The notes: a model not told the origin generated them from the letters alone. DNA of 64,000 nucleotides from Kribbibacterium absianum (GCF_030067705.1 NZ_JASJEX010000003.1:186001-250000); one strand, 5' to 3'; positions 34,167 to 43,252 are shown, counted from the first letter of the stretch. Numbers and translations: made by a program.

Positions 34167-34835
34167 TCACTCGCAATGGTCGTCATTTTCGAACGGCCAT
34201 GACTCGCTCAGGGTCTGAAGGCCGCGGGACAGTTGGAACCCGTTGCCGGGCCCGCGCTCGTGGGCCCAGGACGAGAAGGTCTCCGCCAGTTGCGGGGACT
34301 CGACCATCTCGGCGAGGGCCCGGTCCATCGAGAGCAGCCGCTCGCGGCCGTCGGCCTCGAACGTGAGCACGGCTGCGGCGCAGCCAAGGGTGTAGGCGAA
34401 CTCCGCGGCGAGCAGGTCGAGCGCGTCCTGCGTGATGGGGGTCGGGACGCCGGGCCAGCTCATGGACTCGGCCATGAGCTGGTACTGCCGTGGGGTGGAG
34501 AAGAGCCGCGTGGCCATCGCGCTCACCATGCCCGGGTGCCGCTGCAGGGTGTCCCACAGGCTGAGCGCCACCATGTGCGCGTAGGAGCGCCAGTCCGGGG
34601 CCGGGTGCTCGGCCACCTCCCGGCGGGCCGTCTCGGAGACCTCTTCCCAGACGGCGTCGCACATGGCGTCGATGAGCGCGTCCTTGTCCCTCAGATGACG
34701 GTAGAACGCCGCCTGCGTGACGCCGAGGCGTTCCCCGAGGGCTCGGAGCGAAAGGGCCAGGATGCCTTCCGTGTCGGCCATCTCGATGGCCGCTGTGACG
34801 GCCATGTCACGGTCGATGATCCGCTTGCGTGCCAT
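34167..34835 (-). CDS. TetR family transcriptional regulator
   Basis: A 222-residue repressor type. The N-terminal helix-turn-helix (residues about 8-55) reads AVTAAIEMADTEG, LSLRALGERLGVTQAAFYRHLRDKDALID, standard TetR wording. The C-terminal part (TetR_C-like, with WRSYAHMVALSLWDTLQRHPGMV) is the ligand domain. The ATG at 34835 has GGGGGC upstream. It lies 174 bp upstream of the D-lactate dehydrogenase gene in the same direction, and may or may not control it. Confidence 0.87.
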   Translation of the reverse strand: MARKRIIDRDMAVTAAIEMADTEGILALSLRALGERLGVTQAAFYRHLRDKDALIDAMCDAVWEEVSETARREVAEHPAPDWRSYAHMVALSLWDTLQRHPGMVSAMATRLFSTPRQYQLMAESMSWPGVPTPITQDALDLLAAEFAYTLGCAAAVLTFEADGRERLLSMDRALAEMVESPQLAETFSSWAHERGPGNGFQLSRGLQTLSESWPFENDDHCE

Positions 34836-34986
34836 GGGACTGCCCCCTTCATTGACGTAGGTGGATGCAAGACCAGCTTAGAGTAAGAGCGGGTTAAAAC
34901 CGACCCCTATCGCTCCTGGCGGTGTACCGGCGTATCACCGGGGCGTCCGAACCTGGCCGCTCTCGGGAGACGCTGCCGCGCTGCGC

Positions 34987-36255
34987 TCAGGCCAGGCGCT
35001 CGAGGAACGCCTGGGCACGTGTGACCATCTGGCCGTCCGAGGCGTTGCGAGGGTCGCAGCCGTCGCCGTCGAGGACGAGCAACGGCAGCCCGCGCTTGGC
35101 GTAGGCCTCGGCCACGAGCCGCGACTGGCCCGACGTCTGCTTGCAGCCCCAGTGGGCGAAGAGCACCCCGCCGTCCGCACCGGACGTGACCGCCTGCTCG
35201 GCGGAGGCCTCGGCGCGTCGGAGCGCGGGGCCGTTGCCCGTGCATTTGACGAGGCACCGGGCCATGAAGTCGAACGGGTCGTCGGGGTTCAGCTCGCCGA
35301 TGACGCCGACGGAGTCGTTGGCCATCTCGTTGCCCACCACCTCGGCCTGCTCCGAGAAGACCCTCGTCATCGAGGCCTGCCAGTTGGGCAGCGTGTGGTG
35401 CCAGTAGATGCGGGGTCGGTGATTGACGGCCGGCAGTGGGGAGTGGGTCGCCGCCTCCAGGAGGCCCTGGGCGAACGCGAGCCCCTCCGGTGTGCCCAGG
35501 AGACAGTGGGTCGTGATCATCGAGCAGAGCTCGGCCGTGAGGTCCATGGGCAGGCTGGCCCGGGCGCGCCGCTTGAGGAACGCGGACTGCGTTCTCAGGG
35601 TGCGCAGCGAGGTCGCGCACACGTCGCGGAGCCGCTGGGGGTCGAGCTCGCGGTGGTAGGTGACCGCAAGCGCCCGGGCCTGCTCGCGCAGCTGCCCGGC
35701 GACGTAGGCAACGGTCTCCTCGTCGGTTCGCGCCGGCACGTCCAGAACGAGCCGCTGGGCACCGCCACGCTCGGCCAAGCGCCGGAACGACACCTGGTTC
35801 GCGTCGCAGGCCAGCGTCGTGTGCGCCACGACGGGAGGCACCGGGAGCACCTGCGTGTCTGCCATGCCGAGCATGAGCTTGTGGTAGCTGCAGAAGCTCT
35901 CGGGCACGCCGCACTGCTCGGCATGGTCACAGAACACCTCGGCGCACTGGGTGCAGGCCACGTAGACCGAGATGCCCTCCGGGAACATCGGGGTGATGCC
36001 GAGCGCGTGGAGCATCTCGCAGGGCTGGTAGATGTTCACCATGCACGCGCGCTCGGGATGCTTGAGCGCCGAGACGATGGTGGACGCGATCGCGCCGTTG
36101 TGCCGGTCCACCAGGGCCGGGACGTCCGATCCGACCCGCAGCCGGCCCTTCAACGCGACCGCGCCGTAGGCGGTCTCGAGCCAGCGACGCGAGCGCTCGG
36201 GGTGCTCGTCCGCGTTGCGTGACACGACCTCGCCGATGATCCGTACCGGGTTCAT
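34987..36255 (-). CDS. 2-hydroxyacyl-CoA dehydratase (HgdB/BcrB) family protein, orphan
   Basis: A 422-residue member of the 2-hydroxyacyl-CoA dehydratase D-component family, whose subunits bind [4Fe-4S] clusters. Cysteines cluster at YQPCEMLHALGITP (near residue 77), ACTQCAEVFCDHAEQCGVPESFC (near 100-122) and AHWGCKQTSGQSR near 375, positions where relatives hold the cluster and substrate. True dehydratases need a partner subunit and an ATP-dependent activator (HgdC/BadF type); neither is nearby. It may be a double-cubane or unknown iron-sulphur reductase. The ATG at 36255 follows GGAGGCCC. Confidence 0.75.
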   Translation of the reverse strand: MNPVRIIGEVVSRNADEHPERSRRWLETAYGAVALKGRLRVGSDVPALVDRHNGAIASTIVSALKHPERACMVNIYQPCEMLHALGITPMFPEGISVYVACTQCAEVFCDHAEQCGVPESFCSYHKLMLGMADTQVLPVPPVVAHTTLACDANQVSFRRLAERGGAQRLVLDVPARTDEETVAYVAGQLREQARALAVTYHRELDPQRLRDVCATSLRTLRTQSAFLKRRARASLPMDLTAELCSMITTHCLLGTPEGLAFAQGLLEAATHSPLPAVNHRPRIYWHHTLPNWQASMTRVFSEQAEVVGNEMANDSVGVIGELNPDDPFDFMARCLVKCTGNGPALRRAEASAEQAVTSGADGGVLFAHWGCKQTSGQSRLVAEAYAKRGLPLLVLDGDGCDPRNASDGQMVTRAQAFLERLA

Positions 36256-36308
36256 GGGGCCTCCGGGTTCTGGTGCAGGGGAGTCCTAGTGTGCCAAAAC
36301 CCGCCCCC

Positions 36309-36370
36309 TGGACGCTTCGGAGAGAGCCGTTTGTCCGGGATCGGACGCTTCGGAGAGAGCCGTTTGTCCA
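36309..36370. repeat. 29-nt palindromic repeat pair, locus A4 (2 units, same orientation)
   Basis: Units at 36309-36337 and 36342-36370, 4 nt apart. Both have the same orientation, unlike the other loci. The facing ends GTCCG and CGGAC differ from the usual GTCCA/TGGAC but stay complementary to each other. The pair lies between ribokinase and the HgdB-like gene, directly after the ribokinase stop on the minus strand. Confidence 0.9.
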
Positions 36371-36393
36371 CGCCTGGGCGCCCCTCCGCGCCG

Positions 36394-37302
36394 TTACTCG
36401 ATCTCGGCAGCACGCGGGATGGACGGTTGCGCGCCGTAGCGCTGGACCGTGAGCGACGACGCCTTGTTGCCATAGCGGATCGCCTCGGCCAGGTTCGACA
36501 GGTCGGGGCGCAGTCTGCTCGCCATGGCGCCGATGAACGTGTCGCCGGCCGCTGTCGTGTCGACCGCCTCGACCGGGAACGCCGGGACGAGACCCGACTC
36601 ACCGTCATCCCTGTGGTAGTAGGCCCCGCGATGCCCGAGGGTGATGATGGCCCCCTGCACGCCCAGCTCATGGAGCCTCCCTGCGGCCCGTGCGAGGCTC
36701 TCGTCGTCCACGACGTCGATGCCGGTGATGACCTGCGCTTCCGTCTCGTTGGGGACGATGACGTCCGTCACGGCCAACAGCTCGTCCGGCACGCGCTCGA
36801 GCGCCGGGGCCGGATTGAGGATCGTGGTGGCGCCAGAGCGACGGGCAAGCGTGAAGGCCTCGACCACCGGCTGGATGTTGGTCTCGAGCTGGGCGATCAC
36901 GAAGTCGCTGGCTGTGATGGCGTTGGCACAGACGTGCGGTTGCTCCGCCGGGATGGCCTGATTGGCGCCACCGTGGATCATGATCGAGTTCTCGCCGCCG
37001 TCGTCCACCACGATGTAGGCCTGCCCGGTGTTCTGGTCCTCGAGCGTGAGCACGCCGGCGGTGTCGATCCCCTCGCGCTCGAGCAGGTCGCGCATGTGCT
37101 CGCCGGCGGAGTCCCAGCCCACGGCCCCGATGAAGTTCACTGCCGCACCCGAGCGCCTCGCGGCCACGGCCTGGTTCGCGCCCTTGCCGCCGCCTGCGGA
37201 GAAGACCCCGCTCGCGTGGACCGTCTCGCCGGGAGCCGGCATGCGGTGCACGCGGATCGTGCGGTCCAGGTTGATGCTTCCAACGACGGTGATGGTGTTC
37301 AT
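36394..37302 (-). CDS. rbsK: Ribokinase (PfkB family)
   Basis: Phosphorylates ribose to ribose-5-phosphate. The 302-residue protein has the PfkB N-terminal signature VVGSINLDRTIRVHRMPAPGET and GGGKGANQAVAARRSG (near residue 40), substrate residue region GGANQAI, and the C-terminal signature VDTTAAGDTFIGAMA with the anion hole and catalytic Asp. The ATG at 37302 follows AAGGAGCTG. No ribose transporter is beside it; a RpiB-type isomerase lies about 2 kb away, and deoC is at 56 kb. A related pentose or nucleoside kinase specificity is possible. Confidence 0.9.
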   Translation of the reverse strand: MNTITVVGSINLDRTIRVHRMPAPGETVHASGVFSAGGGKGANQAVAARRSGAAVNFIGAVGWDSAGEHMRDLLEREGIDTAGVLTLEDQNTGQAYIVVDDGGENSIMIHGGANQAIPAEQPHVCANAITASDFVIAQLETNIQPVVEAFTLARRSGATTILNPAPALERVPDELLAVTDVIVPNETEAQVITGIDVVDDESLARAAGRLHELGVQGAIITLGHRGAYYHRDDGESGLVPAFPVEAVDTTAAGDTFIGAMASRLRPDLSNLAEAIRYGNKASSLTVQRYGAQPSIPRAAEIE

Positions 37303-37519
37303 GCGGGTCAGCTCCTTGGCGTGCGGGGTTTCCCGCAGCCTACCCGTCTCGGAGGGACATCCGGCCGGCCGGTCCGCCGATGGGGAGCTGCGCCGGGTCT
37401 GCGGTATAGTCTCGGAGGAATCAAGGGCTTTTCAGAAACGGACGGACATATATCAACAGAGAAACCTGACGCGGGCCTGACGCGCGCCGTCAGGATCGAC
37501 AACGGGTGAAGGGACGAGC

Positions 37520-39064
37520 ATGCCCAGCTGGCTGAGCGACGCGCGGTTCTACGAGGTCTACCCCCAGACGTTCCTCGACACCGATGCGGACGGCGTCGGC
37601 GACCTGCGCGGCATCATCGAGAAGCTCGACTACGTGCGGGAGCTGGGCTGCAACGCGCTCTGGCTCAACCCGTGCTTCGTCTCGCCGTTCCTGGACGCCG
37701 GCTACGACGTCGAGGACTTTTGCACGGTGGCGCCGCGCTACGGCACCAACCAGGACCTCAAGGACCTCTTCGACGAGGCCCACGCCCGCGGCATGCACGT
37801 GCTGCTCGACCTCGTGCCGGGTCACACGTCCGTCGAGCACCCGTGGTTCAAGGCCTCCTGCTGCGCGGAGCCCAACGAGTTCTGGGACCGCTACATTTGG
37901 ACCGAGCACGTCTTCGACATCCCCGACGGCATGGGGTGCATCCGTGGCATGTCCGAACGGGACGGCTGCTGCGCGGTGAACTTCTTCTCGCACCAGCCGG
38001 CACTCAACTACGGATTCGAGAACCCGGACCCCGAGAAGCCTTGGCAGCAGCCCACGGACGCGCCCGGCCCCCAGGCCACGGTGCGGGCCATGATCGAGGT
38101 CATGCGGTTCTGGCTGGGCCTCGGCGCGGACGGCTTCCGCTGCGACATGGCGAACTCGCTCGTCAAGAACGATCCCGAGTACGCGGGCACGATGCGCGTG
38201 TGGCGGCAGGTCCGCGCGTTCCTCGACGAGGAGTTCCCCGAGGCCGCCATCGTGAGCGAGTGGGGCGAGCCGGACTACTCGCTGCCGGGTGGGTTCCACA
38301 TGGACTTCCTGCTGCAGTTCGGCACGTCCCACTACAACGACCTGGTTCGCTGCGAGGCCCCGTACTTCTCGGCCGATCCGGCCGGCGACGCCTCGCGGTT
38401 CGTGGCCGCGTACCGGGCCTATGCCGAGAAGACCGCCGGCCAGGGGCTCATGTGCCTCATCAGCGGCAATCACGACTGCGACCGGCTGTCCCTGCGCCTG
38501 GACGACCGTGCGGAGCGACTCTGCTTCGCGTTCCAGCTGACGATGCCGGGGGCGCCGTTCATCTATTGCGGCGACGAGATCGGCATGCGCCACATCGGCG
38601 GCCGTCCGTCCAAGGAGGGCAGCTACTGGCGCACCGGGGCGCGCACGCCGATGCAGTGGGACTCGACGCCCAACTGCGGCTTCAGCGCGGCGCCCCCGGC
38701 GGCACTGTACCTGGGGGTCGACCCGGCAGAGGATCGGCCGACGGTGGCGGCGCAGATGGCCGACGAGGGCTCGCTGTGGCACACGGTGCGCGCATTGTTG
38801 GAGCTGCGCGCGGCGCATCCCGCGCTGGGCAACGACGCGCCGGTGGAGTTCCTGGCCGACGGAGCGGGCCACGGGGTGCTGGCCTACGTGCGCGAGGCGG
38901 CCGGCGAGCGTGTGCTGGTGGCCATCAACCCGGACGAGCGGGAGCAGTCCTTCGCGAGCGACCTTGAGCCGGGCGAGGTGCTGTTCTCGGTAGGGGAGGG
39001 GCTCGCGGTCCAGGAGGGCGACATCATCGTCGCCCCGCGCACGGCCGTGGTCTGCATCCTGTAG
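37520..39064 (+). CDS. GH13 alpha-glucosidase/trehalose synthase-like enzyme
   Basis: Alpha-amylase superfamily enzyme, 514 residues, no signal peptide, so it acts on imported oligosaccharides. Conserved regions: LDLVPGHTS (region I), GADGFRCDMANS with the nucleophile Asp, IVSEWGEP with the acid/base Glu, and SGNHDCDR with the third Asp. PQTFLDTDADGVGDLRGI at the N-terminus and RTPMQWDSTPNCGFS near residue 378 are typical of oligo-1,6-glucosidase, sucrose hydrolase and trehalose synthase subfamilies. The exact substrate is undetermined. The ATG at 37520 follows AAGGGACGAGC. Divergent from rbsK across 217 bp in which I see no gene. Confidence 0.87.
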   Translation: MPSWLSDARFYEVYPQTFLDTDADGVGDLRGIIEKLDYVRELGCNALWLNPCFVSPFLDAGYDVEDFCTVAPRYGTNQDLKDLFDEAHARGMHVLLDLVPGHTSVEHPWFKASCCAEPNEFWDRYIWTEHVFDIPDGMGCIRGMSERDGCCAVNFFSHQPALNYGFENPDPEKPWQQPTDAPGPQATVRAMIEVMRFWLGLGADGFRCDMANSLVKNDPEYAGTMRVWRQVRAFLDEEFPEAAIVSEWGEPDYSLPGGFHMDFLLQFGTSHYNDLVRCEAPYFSADPAGDASRFVAAYRAYAEKTAGQGLMCLISGNHDCDRLSLRLDDRAERLCFAFQLTMPGAPFIYCGDEIGMRHIGGRPSKEGSYWRTGARTPMQWDSTPNCGFSAAPPAALYLGVDPAEDRPTVAAQMADEGSLWHTVRALLELRAAHPALGNDAPVEFLADGAGHGVLAYVREAAGERVLVAINPDEREQSFASDLEPGEVLFSVGEGLAVQEGDIIVAPRTAVVCIL

Positions 39065-39077
39065 CCGTTTCGAAGAC

Positions 39078-39118
39078 GGCCAATGAGACGCTACCCGTCG
39101 GGTCTTGTCTCATTGGCC
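39078..39118. terminator. Bidirectional hairpin between the GH13 gene and rpiB
   Basis: GGCCAATGAGAC (39078-39089) and GTCTCATTGGCC (39107-39118) form a perfect 12-bp stem, with a small ACCC/GGGT stem in its loop. It sits between convergent genes and could stop transcription from either side. Confidence 0.75.
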
Positions 39119-39134
39119 GCCGTCTGTCTTGCGG

Positions 39135-39578
39135 CTACTGTCGCGCCTCGATGTCCGTCAGCATCTGCACCCGGCGGGCGTGGCGGTCGCCCTGGTACTC
39201 GCCGGCCAGCCATTCGTCCACGATCATCTTGGCCAGCTCGATGCCCACCACGCGGGCGCCGAACGACAGCACGTTGGTGTCGTTGTGCTCACGGGAGAGC
39301 CGCGCCGAGTAGGGCTCCGAGCAGGTGACGCAGCGGACCCCATTGACCTTGTTGGCCGCGATGCCGATGCCCACGCCGGTGCCGCAGATCAGGATTCCAC
39401 GGTCGGCCTCGCCGGACACGACGGCGTTGGCGACGGCCTCGCCGTAGATGGGGTAATCGGTGCGCTCCTCGGTGAAGGTGCCGAAGTCCGTGAGCTCGTG
39501 GCCCTGCTCCTCCAGGTACCGCTTGATCTGGTTCTTGTAGTCAACGGCCACGTGGTCATTGCCGATGGCGATCTTCAT
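39135..39578 (-). CDS. rpiB: Ribose-5-phosphate isomerase B / allose-6-phosphate isomerase
   Basis: A 147-residue RpiB-family aldose-ketose isomerase. Key blocks are IAIGNDHVAVDYK, TDYPIYGEAVA, the active-site Cys loop ILICGTGVGIGIAANK and SREHNDTNVLSFGARVVG. RpiB interconverts ribose-5-phosphate and ribulose-5-phosphate and in E. coli also allose-6-phosphate and allulose-6-phosphate. Its place at the end of an operon with a PTS and an AlsE-like epimerase makes the allose/allulose role attractive but unproven. The ATG at 39578 follows TAAGGAGAC. Confidence 0.88.
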   Translation of the reverse strand: MKIAIGNDHVAVDYKNQIKRYLEEQGHELTDFGTFTEERTDYPIYGEAVANAVVSGEADRGILICGTGVGIGIAANKVNGVRCVTCSEPYSARLSREHNDTNVLSFGARVVGIELAKMIVDEWLAGEYQGDRHARRVQMLTDIEARQ

Positions 39579-39628
39579 GGGGGTCTCCTTAGCTTAGGAG
39601 GGGCACGGATCACTTCAAGGTTCCAACG

Positions 39629-39661
39629 ACCTGTAAAAGTGCTCCGTCCCCTTTTGCAGGT
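39629..39661 (-). repeat. 33-nt element copy C1, immediately after the PTS gene stop
   Basis: An inverted repeat with arms ACCTGCAAAAG and CTTTTACAGGT (minus strand) around GGGACGGAGCA. It starts 1 nt past the stop codon of the PTS gene. The same element, with only a base or two different, follows the P-type ATPase at 55751-55783. Confidence 0.85.
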
Positions 39662-39662
39662 T

Positions 39663-41540
39663 CTAGGCGGGGACGGCGGCGCCCAGGCTGGGCTCTGCCT
39701 CGGGCTCCGCGAGTTCGAGCACCGCGTCGCCGTGCTTGTGCTGGCCGGTGGTCGCCAGGCGCACCTCGCGGCCGTTGGCGTTGGTGACCAGGATCGGCGT
39801 CTCGATGGAGCGGCCGGATGCTTGGATCTGCGCGAGGTCGATGTCCATCAGCAGCTGCCCGGCGCTCACCCGGTCGCCCTGCTTGACGTGCGCCGAGAAC
39901 GGCTTGCCCTCGAGCTGCACGGTGTCGATGCCGATGTGCACGAGCACCTCGGTGCCGTCGTTCGCGGTCAGGCCCACGGCGTGGCCGGTCTCGAAGAGCA
40001 TCGTCACCTCGCCGTCAAAGGGCGCGTAGAGCTTGCCCTCGCTCGGGGTCACCAGGCAGCCGGTGCCCATGGCGCCGCTCGCGAACACGTTGTCGGAGCA
40101 AGTGGACAGCGGTTGGACGTCGCCGGAGACGGGGAGGGACACGGAACCGGACTGCTCGGCGGGCTCCTCCTCGGAGTTCTGGTAGCCGGTCACCAGCACG
40201 ATGGCGCAGGCCACGACCAGCGCGGCGGCGATGCCGACGAGGAACCACACGAAGTTCGGCCCGACGAACGCGGGGAGGTTGAGCAGCGAGCCGAACGTGC
40301 TGGCGTAGGCCACGGCGTTGAAGGCCGCCACGATGGCGCCGCCCACCGCGCCACCGATGATCGACGCGACGAAGCACTTCTTGAAGCGGAGCAGGATGCC
40401 GTAGACGGCGGGCTCGGTAACGCCGGCGACGAGCGCGGTCACGACGGCGGACAGCGAGAACTGGTGGACCTCCTTGTCTTTGCGGCTGCGGAGGAACACG
40501 GCCAGCGCGACGCCGGAGACCGCGAAGTTGGCGGTGGCGGCCATGGCGACGACGATGGAGGAGCCGGACGCGGAGACCTGCTGGATCATGATGGGCACGA
40601 CGCCCCAGTGCACGCCGAGGAGCACGAAGACGTTCCAGAAGCCGCCGACGACGGCGCCGCAGAGCCAGGGGCTGAAGGCCATGAGGGCATCAATGGCGGC
40701 TCCGATGCCGTTGCCCAGGTACACGCCGATGGGACCGAACACGGCGGCGGTCAGCGGCACCATCACGAGAAGCGACACGAGCGGCACGATGGCCAGCTGC
40801 AGCATCTCCGGAACCACGCGCTTGAGCCACTTCTCCAGCTTGGAGAAGACCCACACGGCGATGAGGGCCGGAAAGACGGTGGACGCGTAGCTCTGCAGCA
40901 TCACCGGGAGGCCGAAGAAGCTCGCGACCGCGCCGGTGCCCATCTCGTCCACGAGGGTGGTGAAGCTTGGCATCAGGAGCGACGCCATGATGCAGACGGC
41001 CACGAACGGGCTGCAGTCGAAGCGCTTGGCGGCCGTCCAGGCGAGGAGCAACGGCAGGAAGTTGAAGACGGACTGGGACGCGCAATCGAGGATCAGGTAC
41101 GTGGAGCCGGCGGTGTCGAGCAGCCCGAGGTTCGCGAAGAGCAGCACGCAGCCGCGGAGCAGGCCGGCGCCGGCCATGAGTGAGAGAAGCGGGGTGAAGA
41201 TGGCCGTGATCGTGTCGAGGGCCAGGTTGAGGAGGCTCTTCTTCTCGGCTGGGACGTCGGTAGGAGGGGCGGCCGCAGCGGTTCCGACGTTGCCACAGGC
41301 GAGCACTTGGTCGTAGACGGTGCCGACGGCCGGGCCGATGACCACTTGGTACTGGCCGCCCTGCTGCACGACGCTGATCACGTCGGGCAGGGCCTCGATG
41401 GCCTTGGTGTCCGCCCTGCCCTCGTCGGAGAGCCGGAAACGGAGGCGCGTGGCACAGTGCGCGACGCTTTGGACGTTGGTCTGCCCGCCCACGAGCTCGA
41501 GGATCTGGGCGCCCGGGGTGGTTCCGGAGGTCGATGCCAT
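39663..41540 (-). CDS. PTS beta-glucoside-type sugar permease EIIBCA
   Basis: A 625-residue phosphotransferase permease of the glucose/beta-glucoside superfamily. Domains in order: EIIB (residues 1-90) with the phosphocysteine Cys29 in VAHCATRLRF; EIIC (about 110-450), about ten membrane helices with VTEPAVYGILLRFKK; and EIIA (about 480-615) with the phosphohistidine His535 in VLVHIGIDTVQL and the TPSEGKLYAPFDGEV lead. It imports and phosphorylates one sugar, with phosphate from HPr. The ATG at 41540 follows GAGAGGAC. Operon partners point to a hexose whose phosphate is handled by AlsE and RpiB-like enzymes. Confidence 0.9.
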   Translation of the reverse strand: MASTSGTTPGAQILELVGGQTNVQSVAHCATRLRFRLSDEGRADTKAIEALPDVISVVQQGGQYQVVIGPAVGTVYDQVLACGNVGTAAAAPPTDVPAEKKSLLNLALDTITAIFTPLLSLMAGAGLLRGCVLLFANLGLLDTAGSTYLILDCASQSVFNFLPLLLAWTAAKRFDCSPFVAVCIMASLLMPSFTTLVDEMGTGAVASFFGLPVMLQSYASTVFPALIAVWVFSKLEKWLKRVVPEMLQLAIVPLVSLLVMVPLTAAVFGPIGVYLGNGIGAAIDALMAFSPWLCGAVVGGFWNVFVLLGVHWGVVPIMIQQVSASGSSIVVAMAATANFAVSGVALAVFLRSRKDKEVHQFSLSAVVTALVAGVTEPAVYGILLRFKKCFVASIIGGAVGGAIVAAFNAVAYASTFGSLLNLPAFVGPNFVWFLVGIAAALVVACAIVLVTGYQNSEEEPAEQSGSVSLPVSGDVQPLSTCSDNVFASGAMGTGCLVTPSEGKLYAPFDGEVTMLFETGHAVGLTANDGTEVLVHIGIDTVQLEGKPFSAHVKQGDRVSAGQLLMDIDLAQIQASGRSIETPILVTNANGREVRLATTGQHKHGDAVLELAEPEAEPSLGAAVPA

Positions 41541-41557
41541 GGGGTGTCCTCTCATTC

Positions 41558-42259
41558 TTACTGAAGCCATTCTGATACAGACGGAGTGGGGTGCCAGGTC
41601 CCGAGCCAGGCGGCCCTCAGCCCCCTCACCAGCTCGTCGTAGGGCCGGTCCTTGCCAAAGAGCGCGCTCGTGCCGAGCACGAAGCCGTCGGCGCCGCGGC
41701 TCCCGAGCGTCGCGATACGCTCGGGGGAGCAGGCGCCGTCGACCACCACCGAGAAGCCCATCTCGGCGCCGAGCGCGATCAGGCGCTCGAGCTTCTCGTC
41801 GACGAAGTCCAGGTAGGGCTGGCCGGCGAAGCCCGGGTTCACGGTCATCACGAGCACGTGGTCCACGAGGGGGAGCAGGGTGCGGACGGTGTCGAGGGAG
41901 GTGCCGGGATTGATTGCCAGGCCCGGCTCGGCTCCGGACTCGCGAATCTTGAGGAGCGTGCGGGCGATGTGCGGGTCGCTCTCGGAGTGGACGTAGATGA
42001 TCTGGGCGCCCGCGTCCGCGAAGAGCTGCACGTGGTCGGCCGCGCGCTCGATCATCAGATGCACGTCGCAGGGCACGCTGGCCGCCTCGCAGATGAACGC
42101 GACGTCGCCAAGGCCGAGCGCGTAGTTGGGCACGAACGCGCCGTCCATGACGTCCAGGTGGAAGCCGTCGACGCCGGCGGCCTCGAGTGCCGCCACTTCC
42201 TCGGCCAGATGGCCGAAGTCGGCGCACATCATCGAGGGGAGGAGGAGCGGAGTTGCCAT
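41558..42259 (-). CDS. Ribulose-phosphate 3-epimerase family, allulose-6-phosphate epimerase-like
   Basis: A 233-residue (beta/alpha)8 epimerase. The metal and catalytic Asp are in FHLDVMDGAFVPNY (near residue 35), and HLMIE holds a metal His. Two blocks read MTVNPGFAGQPY and GFVLGTSALF; general Rpe enzymes usually have GFGGQ and VAGSA here, whereas E. coli AlsE (D-allulose-6-phosphate 3-epimerase) has GFAGQP and VGTSGLF. I therefore favour AlsE-type activity. The ATG at 42259 has AAGGGA upstream; an ATG at 42274 is in frame. It ends 17 nt before the PTS start. Confidence 0.82.
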   Translation of the reverse strand: MATPLLLPSMMCADFGHLAEEVAALEAAGVDGFHLDVMDGAFVPNYALGLGDVAFICEAASVPCDVHLMIERAADHVQLFADAGAQIIYVHSESDPHIARTLLKIRESGAEPGLAINPGTSLDTVRTLLPLVDHVLVMTVNPGFAGQPYLDFVDEKLERLIALGAEMGFSVVVDGACSPERIATLGSRGADGFVLGTSALFGKDRPYDELVRGLRAAWLGTWHPTPSVSEWLQ

Positions 42260-42279
42260 GATCGGTCCCTTCATGAGAG

Positions 42280-42301
42280 TAATCGGTTAATCAATCGGTT
42301 G
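42280..42301. promoter_or_regulatory. Tandem LacI-type operators before the epimerase gene
   Basis: TAATCGGTTA (42280-42289) and CAATCGGTTG (42292-42301) are adjacent CG-centred palindromes of the form YAANCGNTTR, the form expected of a LacI-family site. They lie in the 42-bp gap upstream of the epimerase and match sites beside the lacI-type gene at 43420. Confidence 0.65.
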
Positions 42302-43228
42302 TCAGCGATTGGTGCTCGCCATGCGCCAATAGGTGTAGGGGCGCCCTTTGAGCGACACGGACAGCTGGTGCACGTTCTCGGGGCTCGAGCAGCCGGCGAA
42401 CCCGCCGTCGCCGATGGCGTGGATGTCCGCGCCGGTCTCCTTCATCTGGAGGGCGATGAGGCGCACGGTGTCCGGGTCCGCGCCCTCGACGGAGCTGTTG
42501 AGGAAGCACATCGCGAGCGTGCCCGGCTTGTAGGTGTGCGCAAAGGTCACGAGGTCGCGGACGTCCTCCGTCGTGACGCCGGCGCGGGAGCCGGGGCAGG
42601 GGAGGTCGATGACATCCGCGCCGGCGTCGATGAGGCGGCCGATGACCTGCTTGGGGTCGTAATCGGCGAGCGGGTCGCCGAGGACCCGCTCGTCCGCGCC
42701 GTCCTCCCACTTGCCCGCGAAGAGCAGCACGTCGTCGCCGTACGTGTCCTTGACCTCGCGCGTCGTGCGGATGACGTCCTCGAGGCGGGTGCCGGCGCCG
42801 GGGTTGCCTCCCAGGACCAAGAAGTCCGCGCCCATCTCGACGGCCTGCGCGACGTGATCGCGCGTGGCCGTCATGCCGCCCACGGAGTAGAGCTCGTCGT
42901 CCACGTCGACGCCCTCGTGCGGGCAGCCCAGGTACACACCGGTGGGGCGCCGGCAGAGCTTCTTGAGCTCGCGCACCGTGAGGCCCTGGAGGCCGAGGTT
43001 GGCGGACGGGTCGTCGAAGTTGAAGGTGTTGAGCATCACCATGTCCGCACCGAAGGCGAAGAGCAGCTCGGTGTTGGTGACCCCGCGCACGAGGCCCTTG
43101 CCGTCGAAAAGCAGGTGCTGGCCCATCACTACGCGACCCTCCGAGAGGGCGATGGAGCGCTTGAGGTCGGCGGCGCTCATGTCCTCGATGATGGATCCAG
43201 GGGCGCTGATAAGGCGCTTGACTGCCAT
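42302..43228 (-). CDS. DUF7916-like TIM-barrel protein of a PTS sugar operon
   Basis: A 308-residue cytosolic protein resembling a family found beside PTS genes in Gram-positive bacteria and variously labelled haloacid dehalogenase-like or PEP phosphonomutase-like. Repeating strand-helix units suggest a TIM barrel: FAFGADMVMLNTFNFDDP, GVYLGCPHEGVDVDDE, GADFLVLGGNPGAGT, GADVIDLPCPGSRAGVT, GADIHAIGDGGFAGCSSPEN. No haloacid dehalogenase DxDx(T/V) motif is seen. Its biochemical role is unknown; operon position suggests sugar-phosphate metabolism or control. The ATG at 43228 follows GGAAGGAGAAG. It leads the operon. Confidence 0.72.
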   Translation of the reverse strand: MAVKRLISAPGSIIEDMSAADLKRSIALSEGRVVMGQHLLFDGKGLVRGVTNTELLFAFGADMVMLNTFNFDDPSANLGLQGLTVRELKKLCRRPTGVYLGCPHEGVDVDDELYSVGGMTATRDHVAQAVEMGADFLVLGGNPGAGTRLEDVIRTTREVKDTYGDDVLLFAGKWEDGADERVLGDPLADYDPKQVIGRLIDAGADVIDLPCPGSRAGVTTEDVRDLVTFAHTYKPGTLAMCFLNSSVEGADPDTVRLIALQMKETGADIHAIGDGGFAGCSSPENVHQLSVSLKGRPYTYWRMASTNR

Positions 43229-43252
43229 GGCTTCTCCTTCCGGGTGAGGTGC

